Below the pieces are notes generated by a model. It was not told the DNA's origin. It was given only the letters and a program-made list of their open reading frames with translations, and did no database searches. The position numbers and the translations under genes are program-made. DNA of 64,000 bases from assembly GCF_023498005.1 (NCBI RefSeq), contig NZ_CP097289.1, forward strand, positions 9,238,001 through 9,302,000, in the 5' to 3' direction. The stretch is from Streptomyces durmitorensis. Its GTDB lineage: Bacteria; Actinomycetota; Actinomycetes; Streptomycetales; Streptomycetaceae. Below are positions 46,526-55,614 of this stretch, piece after piece; within the stretch, counting starts at the first letter, position 1; each line of letters begins with the position of its first letter.

Positions 46526-47737
46526 TCATACGACGTGGGCCTCGGGGCGGTTCGCGGCCCCGGTCCGGAAACGGTCGGCGCTCAGCGGCGCGATGTCGAC
46601 GCACGGCTCGCGCTTCAGGTACAGGTCGCGCACGACTTCGCCGACGGCCGGGGCCTGGAGGAAGCCGTGCCCCGAGAACCCGGTGGCGTAAAGGAAGTTG
46701 GGCCGCTCGCCGCAGCGGCCGATCAGTGCGTTGTGGTCCGGCGTGACTTCGTACAGGCCCGCCCACCCGTCGGCGATCGGCATCGTGGCGAGGGCGGGGG
46801 CGCGGTGGCGTACGACGTCCCGGAACAGGTCGAGCCACTCCGGTGTCCATGTGGTGTCGAAGCCGTCGGCCTGGCGGGAGTCGGCGAGGCCGAACAGCAG
46901 CCCGTCGTCGCTGTTGTGGAAGTACGCGGACGAGGTGAAGTCGATGGTGAAGGGGATCCGCGGCGCCGAAGGCGAAAGCCGTTCGGTGAAGGCCAGTTGG
47001 CGACGCACCGGCCGGACGGGGAGGTCGACGCCGGCCATGGCGCCGATCCGGCCGGACCAGGCGCCTGCCGTGCAGATCACGGTGGAGCAGGCGACGGTGC
47101 CGCGGTCGGTGTGCACGGCGCTGACACGGTCGCCGGTGGTGTCCATGCCGGTGACGCGGGTGTGCGTGGCGAAGCGGACGCCTGCCCGGTCCGCGGCGTC
47201 GGCGTACCCGTGCACGACGAGGCGGGGGCGGGCGTGCCCGTCGGTGGGGGAGTGCACGGCGGCCACGAGGCCTTCGGTGCTCAGATACGGACAGAGGCGC
47301 CGTGCCTCGTCGGCGTCGATCATGCGGCTGGGCACGCCCAGGCTGTTCTGGAGCCGCACGCTCTCGGCGAAGTCCGCGGCCTGCCGCTCGTCGGTGAGCA
47401 GGAAGAGATAGCCCACGGTGTCCAGGCGGATGTCCGCGCCGGGCCGGTGCGGGAAGTCCCGGTAGGCACACAGACTCCGTTGGCCCAGCTCGATGTTGAG
47501 GGGGTCGGAGAAGTGGGCGCGCACGCCGCCGATCGGTTTCCCGGAACTGCCGCAAGCGAGCTCGCCGCGTTCGACGACGACGATGTCGCTCACCCCCGCC
47601 TCGGCGAGGTGGAAGGCGATGGAGGCGCCCATCACGCCCCCGCCGACGATCACGACATCGGCGGTCGGCGGCAGGGCGCGGAAGGCGGGGGCGGGGGCCG
47701 GGCGGGAAGAGGAGGACGGACGCGGAGAGGAGGACAA
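46526..47737 (-). CDS. FAD-dependent amine oxidoreductase (pipecolate/amino-acid oxidase-like)
   Basis: This 403-residue flavoprotein of the DAO family has the dinucleotide fold VVIVGGGVMGASIAFHLAEA and the second conserved block GWAGLYEVTPDHNALIG, with ATGFSGHGFLQAPAVGE near the C-terminus. It would oxidise a secondary or primary amine. Next to HglS-like and ALDH7 genes, L-pipecolate oxidation to piperideine-6-carboxylate is the best guess. The TTG start at 47737 is preceded by GGAAGGG; a Ser/Pro-rich N-terminus precedes the Rossmann fold. It is first in the operon, divergent from a LysR gene. Confidence 0.85.
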   Translation of the reverse strand: MSSSPRPSSSSRPAPAPAFRALPPTADVVIVGGGVMGASIAFHLAEAGVSDIVVVERGELACGSSGKPIGGVRAHFSDPLNIELGQRSLCAYRDFPHRPGADIRLDTVGYLFLLTDERQAADFAESVRLQNSLGVPSRMIDADEARRLCPYLSTEGLVAAVHSPTDGHARPRLVVHGYADAADRAGVRFATHTRVTGMDTTGDRVSAVHTDRGTVACSTVICTAGAWSGRIGAMAGVDLPVRPVRRQLAFTERLSPSAPRIPFTIDFTSSAYFHNSDDGLLFGLADSRQADGFDTTWTPEWLDLFRDVVRHRAPALATMPIADGWAGLYEVTPDHNALIGRCGERPNFLYATGFSGHGFLQAPAVGEVVRDLYLKREPCVDIAPLSADRFRTGAANRPEAHVV

Positions 47738-47945
47738 GAGGCCGATCCCTTCCAGAGGCCGGCGCCCGCACCGACGGGCCTGAAGAGGCGTCAGTTCACG
47801 GGTGCGGCATGGGCCGTCAGGAACGTGCTCAGTAACTCGAGGGACGCTGATCAGCTGGCTGCTCGTCATCGTGACGCACCCCGACCGTTGACGTCCATGA
47901 ACAGTTTCTGCTCCTGATCTTTGACGATCTCTATACGGTCGCTTC

Positions 47946-48860
47946 ATGGATTGGACGAGCTCCCAGCTGCGGTCCCTGGTCGAGCTGACCCGGCGCGGCA
48001 CCATCACCGCCGTCGCGCAGGCCCTGGGATACACCCCGGGCGGCGTGTCCCAGCAGATCGCCGCGCTGGAGAGGGCCGCGGGCACACCGTTGCTGCGCCG
48101 TGCGGGCCGCCGGGTGGAGCTCACCGACGCCGGGATCACGCTGGCCCGGCACGCCGAGCGGATCCTGGCCACGGAGGCCGAGGCCGTCGAGGAGCTGGAA
48201 CGCGGCAGCGGCGTGGTCTCCGGCACGCTGCTGGTCGGCCTGTTCACCACGGCCGCCGCCGAGATCCTGCCGCCCGCCCTGCGCCGGATGCACGCGGCCC
48301 ACCCCGAACTGGCCGTGCACAGCCGCGACATGGACGTGGACGAGGTGTACGACGCCGTCGCCTCGGGAGGCGTGGACCTCGCGCTCGGCCTGGACTACCC
48401 GGATGTGCCCATCCCGCGCGACGCCGCTCTGCGGGTGACCCGGCTCTGCCGCGAGCGCTTCGCCCTGGCCGTACCGACCGGCTGGATGGCGGGCCGCTCC
48501 CGCGCCGCCCTGGCCGAGACCCGGGACCTGGCGTGGATCCTGCCGTCGCCCGGCAGCTACTACGGCCGTGCCGTCCGCACCGCCTGCCGCCGCGCGGGCC
48601 TCGAACCGGACGTGCGCCACGAGGTCACCGACACCGCGGCGACCCTGGCCCTGGTGGAGGCGGGCATCGGCGTGAGCACGGTGACCGAGCTGATGCTCGG
48701 CCTTCGCGCCTCACGCTTCGACGTGGTGCGGCTGCGCGAGCGGATCGAGCGGCACGTCGTCGTGGTGTGCCGCGCCTCGGCCGAACGCAGGCCGGCGGTG
48801 GCGGCCCTGGTCGAGGTGTTGCGGACGGTGGCCGACCAGCGCAGTGACCCACACGCGTAG
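47946..48860 (+). CDS. LysR family regulator divergent from lysine-type operon
   Basis: This 304-residue LysR has DWTSSQLRSLVELTRRGTIT, then VAQALGYTPGGVSQQIAALE as HTH and a ligand domain with LLVGLFTTAAAEILPPALRR. It diverges from the three catabolic genes, the classic arrangement for an activator of that operon. The ATG at 47946 has no Shine-Dalgarno, and the TACGGT six bases upstream could be the -10 of a leaderless message. The inducer may be a pathway amino acid such as lysine or pipecolate. Confidence 0.9.
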   Translation: MDWTSSQLRSLVELTRRGTITAVAQALGYTPGGVSQQIAALERAAGTPLLRRAGRRVELTDAGITLARHAERILATEAEAVEELERGSGVVSGTLLVGLFTTAAAEILPPALRRMHAAHPELAVHSRDMDVDEVYDAVASGGVDLALGLDYPDVPIPRDAALRVTRLCRERFALAVPTGWMAGRSRAALAETRDLAWILPSPGSYYGRAVRTACRRAGLEPDVRHEVTDTAATLALVEAGIGVSTVTELMLGLRASRFDVVRLRERIERHVVVVCRASAERRPAVAALVEVLRTVADQRSDPHA

Positions 48861-48944
48861 GTCCCGGTGAGGGTGGCGCCTCCGGGGAGGCCGTCCCCTG
48901 ACGCACAAGGAGAGCGGCGACCGCGTCCCGATAGGCTTCCCGGC

Positions 48945-49727
48945 ATGAGCAGCAACGGTCGGGCGCGCGACACATCGGTGCAGTCGGTGGACCGAGCGGT
49001 CTCGATCCTCCAAGTACTCGCCGCGCAGGGACCGTCAGGCGTCACGGACATCGCCGAAGCCCTGCGGATCCACAAGTCGACCGTGTTCCGCCTGCTCGCC
49101 ACCCTGGAGGCCAGGGGCCTTGTCGAACAGGACGCGGAACGGGGTCGCTACCGCATCGGATACACCGTGGTCGAGCTCGCCGGCGGGGCGACCAAGGGAA
49201 GTGACCTGTCGCTGCTGAGCCGCCCGATCTGTCAGGAGCTCGCCGCCGCCGTCGGCGAGACGGTCAACCTCGCGGTCCATGACGGCCAGGCGGTCGTCAG
49301 CGTCGACCAGGTGATCAGCAGTGCGGCCATCACCAGCATCGACTGGGTCGGCAAGCGCACGCCTCTGCATGCCACGTCGGCGGGCAAGGTCCTCCTGGCA
49401 CACATGCGGCAGGAAGAGGCCGCCGAGATCCTTGACCAGCCGCTGGAGAGGTTCACCCCGCACACCATCACGGACCCGGCGCTCCTGAAGGAGGAGCTGC
49501 AGACCGTTCGTGAACTCGGCTACGGCGTCACGAGCGAGGAGCACGAGATCGGACTCGCCGCTCTCTCCGCCCCCATCAGGTCCCTGAGCGGGCAGGTCAT
49601 CGCCGCCGTGACCATCTCCGGTCCGACGTTCCGGATCAACGACCACACGATGTCCGGGCTCGTCGAGCAGCTCATCGCCGCCGGCGACAAGATCTCGTGG
49701 CGCAAGGGCTACATCAGGCGCGGTTGA
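48945..49727 (+). CDS. IclR family transcriptional regulator
   Basis: This 260-residue regulator has the N-terminal IclR HTH (SVQSVDRAVSILQVLAAQGP, IAEALRIHKSTVFRLLATLE) and C-terminal effector domain (LHATSAGKVLLAHM, EHEIGLAALSAPIRS). The ATG 48945 lacks a ribosome binding site, with TAGGCT nine bases upstream, so it may be translated leaderless. It precedes a betaine-type catabolic operon on the same strand, and a palindrome 84-100 bases before that operon is its probable target. Confidence 0.9.
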   Translation: MSSNGRARDTSVQSVDRAVSILQVLAAQGPSGVTDIAEALRIHKSTVFRLLATLEARGLVEQDAERGRYRIGYTVVELAGGATKGSDLSLLSRPICQELAAAVGETVNLAVHDGQAVVSVDQVISSAAITSIDWVGKRTPLHATSAGKVLLAHMRQEEAAEILDQPLERFTPHTITDPALLKEELQTVRELGYGVTSEEHEIGLAALSAPIRSLSGQVIAAVTISGPTFRINDHTMSGLVEQLIAAGDKISWRKGYIRRG

Positions 49728-49793
49728 GCGCAGCGCTCCAGGGGTTGACGACGGAGACGCCCAGGCTCCACATTTGTCTCGCATGGCGTATCT

Positions 49794-49810
49794 GTTTCGC
49801 ATTGCGAAAC
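49794..49810. promoter_or_regulatory. Perfect palindrome GTTTCGCATTGCGAAAC (IclR-type operator)
   Basis: Two 8-base arms around one base lie between the IclR gene and the DgcA-like gene start at 49892. IclR-family sites are typically palindromes of this size. An adjacent half-site GCGAAACGCAATGC overlaps it, and TCTCGCAT lies upstream. Confidence 0.6.
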
Positions 49811-49891
49811 GCAATGCATGGCTGACCTTCTGAGCGCGGCCCAGCCCGTGGCCGCTGTCTCTCCGCCCACAGAGCTTCTCGAGGAGCGGAT

Positions 49892-51958
49892 GTGCGCGCA
49901 CAGACCTCGAACGTGGATCCCCTGCTGCGGCCCTTCCGGCTGAAGCACCTCACCCTGCGCAATCGGGTGGTCAGTACGTCCCATGAACCGGCCTTCGGCG
50001 AGGACGGCCTGCCCAAGGACCGCTACCGCGCCTACCACCTGGAGAAGGCGCGCGGCGGCGTCGGCCTGACGATGATCGGCGGCTCCGCGGTCGTGTCCCC
50101 CGACAGCCCGCCGTCGTTCGGCAACCTGCTCCTGTACCGGGACGAGATCGTGCCGTGGCTGCGCAGGCTTGCCGACGACGTGCACGACGCCGGCGCGGCC
50201 GTCATGTGCCAGGTCACCCACCTGGGCCGCCGCACCAGCAACTACTCGGGTGACTGGCTGCCGGTGGTGTCCGCGTCGCCGCTGCGCGAGCCCGCGCACC
50301 GCGCGTTCCCCAAGGCCGCCGAGCCATGGGACATCGACCGCATCGTCGCCGACTACGTCGCCGCGGCGTTGCGCTGCCGGGCGGGCGGCCTCGACGGCAT
50401 CGAGCTCCAGTCGTACGGCCACTTCTTCGACAGCTTTCTGTCCCCGTCGACGAACCACCGGGACGACGAGCTCGGCGGCAGCCTCACGAACCGTCTTGCC
50501 GTTCCGCGCCGTGTGCTCCGTGCGGTGCGCGATGCCGTCGGCCCCGACTTCGTCGTGGGCCTGCGGATGGCACTCGCCGAGGACCGCCCAGGCGGCCTGA
50601 CGTTCGACGAGGGGATGGCGGCGGCCGAGCAGTTCAGCGCCGACGGCATCGACTTCATCAGCACCATTCGGGGCTCCATCGAGAGTGACGCCTCCCTGGC
50701 CCGGACGATCCCCTCGATCGGCACCCCGCTGGCGCCCTTCCTGGAGTTCAACGGCGAGATACGCCGCCGCCTCGACATCCCCGTGATGCACGCGGCCCGC
50801 ATCGCCGACCCCGCCACCGCGCGGCACGCCCTGCGAGCCGGGCTCCTTGATCTGGTCGGGATGACCCGGGCCCAGATAGCCGATCCCCATCTGGTGACCA
50901 AGGTGGCCACCGGACAGGAGGACCGCATCCGGCCCTGTGTCGGCGCGAGTTACTGCCTGGACGCGATCTACGACTCCGGGGACACCAAGTGCATCCACAA
51001 CCCGGCCACCGGACGCGAACTCCACGTACCGCACATCGTCCCCCCGGCCGTCGGCCGCCGACGGAAGGCCGTCGTCGTCGGAGCCGGTCCCGCCGGGCTC
51101 GAAGCCGCACGCGTCCTCGGTGAACGCGGCCATGACGTCGTGCTGTTCGAGGCAAGCGACCAGCCCGGCGGCCAGATCCAGCTCGCCGCGCAGAACCCCC
51201 GGCGCCGCGATCTGCTCGGCATCGTCGACTGGCGGGTCGGTGAGTGCAAACACCTCGGCGTCGACCTCCGCCTGGGGACCTACGCCGAGGCCCAGGACGT
51301 GCTCGCCGAGCACCCCGACCTCGTCGTCGTCGCCACCGGGGGTGTCCCCAACCGGTCCTTCCTCGGCGAAGGCGAGCGCCTGGTGTCCGACACCTGGGAC
51401 GTCATGTCCGGCTCCCTGCGCCCTCGGAGCACCGACGCCGTACTGGTCTACGACGACCACGGCGGCTATCCGGCGATGGACGCCGTGGAACTCCTCGCCC
51501 CGAGCGGCGCCCGGTTGCACTACGTGACGCCGGAGCGCATGCTCGCGCCCGACGTCGGCAGCATGAACTCACCTGCGTATCTACGGGTCTTCGCAGCCGA
51601 CGGCGTCACCACCGTCCTCGCCCAGCGACTGCGTTCCGTGCGCCGCACCGGGGACGGGCGTCTGGCCGCGACCCTCTACAGCGAGTACACCGAGCCGGAG
51701 ACCGAGACCGAACTGGTCGTGGACCACGTCGTGGTCGAGCACGGCACCCTGCCCAACGACGAGTTGTACAACGACCTGCTGGCCGGCTCCCGCAATCTCG
51801 GCGAGGTGGACCACCGCGCCCTGCTGGCGCACGACGTACAGAACGTCGTCCGCAACGACGCGGGCCGGTACCAGCTGTTCCGCATCGGCGACGCGGTCAC
51901 CAGCCGCAACATCCACGCTGCGATCTACGACGCCCTGCGGCTGTGCCTGCCGGTCTGA
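49892..51958 (+). CDS. DgcA-like FMN/FAD flavoprotein (dimethylglycine or N-methyl amine demethylase type)
   Basis: This 688-residue protein has an old-yellow-enzyme TIM barrel (about 1-340, DLVGMTRAQIADPHLVTKVA at its end), a Cys cluster CVGASYCLDAIY...TKCIHNP for an Fe-S centre, and a Rossmann half (KAVVVGAGPAGLEAARVLGE). The size and order match Pseudomonas DgcA, part of dimethylglycine demethylation, and similar enzymes for other N-methyl amines such as stachydrine. The GTG start at 49892 follows GAGGAG. GbcA- and GbcB-like genes follow, so the set fits betaine demethylation. Confidence 0.86.
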   Translation: MRAQTSNVDPLLRPFRLKHLTLRNRVVSTSHEPAFGEDGLPKDRYRAYHLEKARGGVGLTMIGGSAVVSPDSPPSFGNLLLYRDEIVPWLRRLADDVHDAGAAVMCQVTHLGRRTSNYSGDWLPVVSASPLREPAHRAFPKAAEPWDIDRIVADYVAAALRCRAGGLDGIELQSYGHFFDSFLSPSTNHRDDELGGSLTNRLAVPRRVLRAVRDAVGPDFVVGLRMALAEDRPGGLTFDEGMAAAEQFSADGIDFISTIRGSIESDASLARTIPSIGTPLAPFLEFNGEIRRRLDIPVMHAARIADPATARHALRAGLLDLVGMTRAQIADPHLVTKVATGQEDRIRPCVGASYCLDAIYDSGDTKCIHNPATGRELHVPHIVPPAVGRRRKAVVVGAGPAGLEAARVLGERGHDVVLFEASDQPGGQIQLAAQNPRRRDLLGIVDWRVGECKHLGVDLRLGTYAEAQDVLAEHPDLVVVATGGVPNRSFLGEGERLVSDTWDVMSGSLRPRSTDAVLVYDDHGGYPAMDAVELLAPSGARLHYVTPERMLAPDVGSMNSPAYLRVFAADGVTTVLAQRLRSVRRTGDGRLAATLYSEYTEPETETELVVDHVVVEHGTLPNDELYNDLLAGSRNLGEVDHRALLAHDVQNVVRNDAGRYQLFRIGDAVTSRNIHAAIYDALRLCLPV

Positions 51959-51978
51959 CGAGCCATCGGAGAGACGCG

Positions 51979-53262
51979 ATGAACGCACCGACCCCCGTCA
52001 CGCATACCGCCGAACTCGTCGCCCGACGTTCCGTCGGCCAGAGTCTCGAAGCCCCGTTCTACGTGAGCGACGAGTTCTTCGACCTCGACATCGAGGCCGT
52101 CTTCGCCCGCAGCTGGCTCTTCGTCGCGACGGAGGCCGAACTCCCCGAACCCGGTGACTACGTCACGGTCACCGTCGGACCGTACTCCGTCATCCTCGTC
52201 CGCGACGATGACGAGGAGGTGAGGGCCTTCCACAACGTCTGCCGCCACCGGGGCGCCCGCATCCTCAATGAGGAACGCGGTTCTGTGGGCAACATCGTGT
52301 GCGGCTACCACCATTGGACCTACGGCGTGGACGGCCGGCTGCGGTACGCCGAGTCGCAGGCGCCCGACTTCGATCGCTCGTGCTTCGGCCTCCGATCCGT
52401 CCACGCGCGCACGGTCACCGGCCTCGTCTTCATCTGCCTCGCCGAGCGGCCCCCTGCCGACTTCGACGAGGTCGCACGCCGCGTCGAGCCCTACATCGCG
52501 CCGCACAACCTGCCCCACGCCAAGGTGGCGAAGCAGATCGACCTCGTCGAGCGCGGCAACTGGAAGCTCACCATGGAGAACAACCGGGAGTGCTACCACT
52601 GCGCAGGCCACCCCGAGCTCCAGCGCTGCTACTTCCCCCTCTACAACTTCACCGCGGCCAACGTCCCGCCGGCCCTGCTCCCCACCTACGAGCGCTTCCT
52701 CAAGGCCGACGCGGACGCACGCGCCTCGTACGAGGCCCTCGGGCTTCCCTACGCCCCGATCGAGGAGCTCGACGACCGCCCCACCGGCTTCCGCATCCAA
52801 CGCGAACCACTCGACCTCGCGGGCGAGTCCTTCACGGAGGACGGCACAGCCGCGGTCAAGCCCCTGCTGGCGGACTTCCCCACGGCGCGCCTCGGGCACC
52901 TCGGTCTTCACCTGCAGCCCAACGCCTGGTTCCACTTCGCGGCCGACCACGCGGTCACGTTCTCCGTCATCCCGCTCGCGTCGGACCGGACCCTCGTACG
53001 TACCACCTGGCTGGTGCACGCGGATGCGGAGGAAGGAGTCGACTACGACCTCGACGCCCTGACGCGCGTATGGGCGGTCACGAACGAACAGGACGCGACC
53101 TTCGTCGCCCGCGCCCACCAGGGCATCAGCAGCCCCGCCTACGTGCCCGGCCCCTACAGCCCGAGCGAGTCGCAGGTCGAGGACTTCGTCAACTGGTACA
53201 TCACCCGGCTGAGGGCACACCTGGAGCGACGAGGACGACAGCGACGAGGACGACAGCGATGA
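51979..53262 (+). CDS. gbcA: Rieske oxygenase, GbcA-like betaine monooxygenase
   Basis: This 427-residue Rieske protein has the [2Fe-2S] ligands in CRHRGARIL and CGYHHWTYGVDG, and the mononuclear iron site in ENNRECYHCAGHPELQRCYF. The closest functional family is glycine betaine/choline-type monooxygenase (GbcA, Stc2). It would remove a methyl group from a quaternary amine with electrons from the next gene product. ATG 51979 is 20 bases after the DgcA-like stop. The C-terminus, RRGRQRRGRQR, arises from a recent simple repeat. It overlaps the GbcB start by four bases. Confidence 0.88.
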   Translation: MNAPTPVTHTAELVARRSVGQSLEAPFYVSDEFFDLDIEAVFARSWLFVATEAELPEPGDYVTVTVGPYSVILVRDDDEEVRAFHNVCRHRGARILNEERGSVGNIVCGYHHWTYGVDGRLRYAESQAPDFDRSCFGLRSVHARTVTGLVFICLAERPPADFDEVARRVEPYIAPHNLPHAKVAKQIDLVERGNWKLTMENNRECYHCAGHPELQRCYFPLYNFTAANVPPALLPTYERFLKADADARASYEALGLPYAPIEELDDRPTGFRIQREPLDLAGESFTEDGTAAVKPLLADFPTARLGHLGLHLQPNAWFHFAADHAVTFSVIPLASDRTLVRTTWLVHADAEEGVDYDLDALTRVWAVTNEQDATFVARAHQGISSPAYVPGPYSPSESQVEDFVNWYITRLRAHLERRGRQRRGRQR

Positions 53263-53320
53263 GGGCGACGGCGATGATGACGACGGCGGTGGCGAGGACA
53301 ACGACCACGACGACCGGGGG
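53225..53320 (+). repeat. Simple repeat across the gbcA/gbcB junction
   Basis: A run of GACGA/GACGG-type units spans the end of the oxygenase gene and the start of the reductase gene. It gives the odd ends RRGRQRRGRQR and MRATAMMTTAVARTTTTTT, which are not part of the conserved domains. Slippage here would change both proteins. Confidence 0.7.
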
Positions 53321-54317
53321 CCTGCCGCCGGCCTGGGGCGACGGGCTGCTCGTGTGCAAACAGGTCATCGACGTCACATCCGACGTCCGGACCTTCGTCC
53401 TCGAATCCGCCGAACCCCGGATGTTCCGGCACGACCCCGGCCAGTTCCTCACCCTCGTCCTTGACATCGACGGCCACCCAGTCGAACGCTGCTACACCAT
53501 CTCGTCACCGCCGACCCGCCCCGACCTCCTGACGATCACGGTGAAACGGATGCCGGGCGGCCTGGTCTCCCCATGGCTCCACGAGCGCCTGCTGCCGGGC
53601 GCCACTGTGCGAGCGCGGGGGCCACTCGGCGACTTCTCCATCACCCGGCATCCGGCGCCGAAGTACCTCTTCCTCTCGGCCGGCAGCGGCGTGACGCCCG
53701 TGATGTCGATGACCCGGACCCTCTACGACCTGGCGCACCCCGTGGACGTGGTGTTCGTCCACAGTGCCCGCACCTTCGACGACATCATCTTCCGCCGTGA
53801 ACTCGAGTTCATCGCCGCCACCGCTCCCCACTTCCGTGTGATCCACCTCCTCGACGACCGCGGCGAGCAACTGAACACGGCGATGGTCCGGGAGATCACC
53901 CCCGACCTCCTCGAACGCGAGGTCTTCACCTGTGGCCCCGTCGGCTACATGGAAGCCGTGCGGAACATGCTCTCGACGGAGGGCTTCGAGATGGCCCGCT
54001 ACCACGAGGAGAGCTTCACCTTCCAGGGGCCGGCCGTCGAGCCCGGCACCGGGCAGAGCTTCACGGTCGAGTTCACCCGCAGCGGGCGCACGATCGACTG
54101 TGACGCGGGCTCGTCCGTCCTGGCCGCCGCGTCCCGTGCGGGCATCACGCTGCCGGCTTCCTGCGCGCGCGGCATGTGCGGCACCTGCAAGACCACGTTG
54201 CTCGCGGGTTCGGTCGACATGCAGCACAACGGCGGCATCCGCCCCCGCGAGATCGCCGACAACAAGATCCTGCTCTGCTGCTCCCGACCGCTGGGCCACT
54301 TGGTGGTCGACGCGTGA
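53259..54317 (+). CDS. gbcB: GbcB-like ferredoxin reductase with C-terminal [2Fe-2S] domain
   Basis: This 352-residue hybrid reductase has an FAD domain (VERCYTISSPPTRPD), an NAD domain (YLFLSAGSGVTPVMSM and VFTCGPVGYMEAVRNML) and a plant-type ferredoxin domain with CARGMCGTCKTTL and a final Cys in LLCCSRPL. It should pass electrons from NAD(P)H to the Rieske oxygenase upstream. The ATG overlaps the oxygenase stop (ATGA); the first 20 residues are a Thr-rich slippage tract, so ATG 53274 is also possible. Confidence 0.9.
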   Translation: MRATAMMTTAVARTTTTTTGGLPPAWGDGLLVCKQVIDVTSDVRTFVLESAEPRMFRHDPGQFLTLVLDIDGHPVERCYTISSPPTRPDLLTITVKRMPGGLVSPWLHERLLPGATVRARGPLGDFSITRHPAPKYLFLSAGSGVTPVMSMTRTLYDLAHPVDVVFVHSARTFDDIIFRRELEFIAATAPHFRVIHLLDDRGEQLNTAMVREITPDLLEREVFTCGPVGYMEAVRNMLSTEGFEMARYHEESFTFQGPAVEPGTGQSFTVEFTRSGRTIDCDAGSSVLAAASRAGITLPASCARGMCGTCKTTLLAGSVDMQHNGGIRPREIADNKILLCCSRPLGHLVVDA

Positions 54318-54350
54318 CACCCCTCACCCGTCCCCCTCACCCGTCACCCC

Positions 54351-55535
54351 TCACCCCTGACGCAAGGCCAGAATCAGGTCGCGTGGCAGACCGTGGGTGT
54401 CGTGGAGGTAGTGGAAGTCCTCCTCGTCCAGCGAACCCTGGAACCGGGGCCGGGCCAGTACCTGGCGGCCCCGCTCCAGGAGCTTCCTGAACCGCTGTTC
54501 CTCCTCGATCAGTACCCGGCGCACTTCGCCAGGATCCACGTCCTGGCGGAAGTGATCCAGGGTGTGCCGCATCAACTCGCCCGGCAGGTCCACGAGTTCG
54601 CGTGAGGAGTCGTCGTCCCGCCACAGTACGGTGAGCACCCGCCGCACGAGTCGGCGCAGCACGTAACCGCGGCCGGTGTTGGCCGGGCGTACCCCGTCGC
54701 CGATCACCACCATGGCCGAGCGCAGATGGTCGCAGACGAGCCGTAGCGACGGCTCGTCCATGTGCCACAGGCCCGGCACGAGCCGACGCCAGGGGTCGAA
54801 GAGGTCGCTCTCGAAGACCGACGTACGCCCCTGAAGCAGCGAGGCCAGCCGCTCCAGGCCGAGCCCGGTGTCGATGTTGCGCTGGGGGAGCGGTACGAGT
54901 GACCCGTCGGCGAGCCGACGGTGGCGCATCATGACGTGGTTCCACACCTCCACCCAGCGGTCGTCACCGGTCGGCGTCGATTCCGGCGGGGTGTCGCCGG
55001 TCCACAGGAAGATCTCCGAGTCGGGGCCGCACGGGCCGGTGGGCCCGTTGGACCACCAGTTGTCCTCGACGGTGAGCTCCACCGGCACCCCGCGCTGCTG
55101 CCACAGCTCCAGCGATGCGGTGTCGGGCCCGAGCTGGTCGTCGCCACCGAAAACGGTGGCGTGCAGCAGACGTGGATCGATGCCGAACCCGTCGGTGAGC
55201 AGCCCGTAGCCCCAGTCGAGGCTCCGCGGGCCCTCGTAGTCGCCGAGCGACCAGGTGCCGAGCATCTCGAACACGGTCAGATGGGTGGAGTCGCCGACCT
55301 CCTCCAGGTCCGTGGTGCGCAGACAGCGCTGCACATTGACCAGACGCCTGCCCAGCGGATGAGGCCGCCCCTCCAGGTACGGGGTGAGCGGATGCATGCC
55401 CGAGCTGGTGAACAGCACCGGGTCACCGGGCGGCGGCAGCAGCGTCGAGCCGGTGATCCGGCGGTGTCCTCGCTCCTCGTAGTACTCGACGAATGTGCGC
55501 ACGACGTCTTCGGTGGTGATCGATTCGGTGTTCAT
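54351..55535 (-). CDS. Shortened alanyl-tRNA-synthetase-like protein
   Basis: This 394-residue protein matches the N-terminal part of AlaRS: TSSGMHPLTPYLEGRPHPLG, NVQRCLRTTDLEEVGDSTHL, TVFEMLGTWSLGDYEGP (motif 2 region), GPTGPCGPDSEIF, NIDTGLGLERLASLLQG (motif 3) and RPANTGRGYVLRRLVRRVL. It ends at LHDTHGLPRDLILALRQG, just where the editing domain would begin, so the editing and C-Ala domains are missing. It could charge tRNA without proofreading, or activate alanine for something else. A leader ORF and hairpin precede it. It is unlikely to be the housekeeping enzyme. Confidence 0.85.
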   Translation of the reverse strand: MNTESITTEDVVRTFVEYYEERGHRRITGSTLLPPPGDPVLFTSSGMHPLTPYLEGRPHPLGRRLVNVQRCLRTTDLEEVGDSTHLTVFEMLGTWSLGDYEGPRSLDWGYGLLTDGFGIDPRLLHATVFGGDDQLGPDTASLELWQQRGVPVELTVEDNWWSNGPTGPCGPDSEIFLWTGDTPPESTPTGDDRWVEVWNHVMMRHRRLADGSLVPLPQRNIDTGLGLERLASLLQGRTSVFESDLFDPWRRLVPGLWHMDEPSLRLVCDHLRSAMVVIGDGVRPANTGRGYVLRRLVRRVLTVLWRDDDSSRELVDLPGELMRHTLDHFRQDVDPGEVRRVLIEEEQRFRKLLERGRQVLARPRFQGSLDEEDFHYLHDTHGLPRDLILALRQG

Positions 55536-55614
55536 GGGTGGCTCCTTCGCATACACAGCGGGGAGGCACCGGACTACGCGTCCGCACACCGGAACCGAAG
55601 CGGCAGAGCCACGG

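Noticed and set aside
54868..55209. Plus-strand frames opposite the AlaRS-like gene
   Set aside because: Shadow frames; the minus strand has clear AlaRS motifs.
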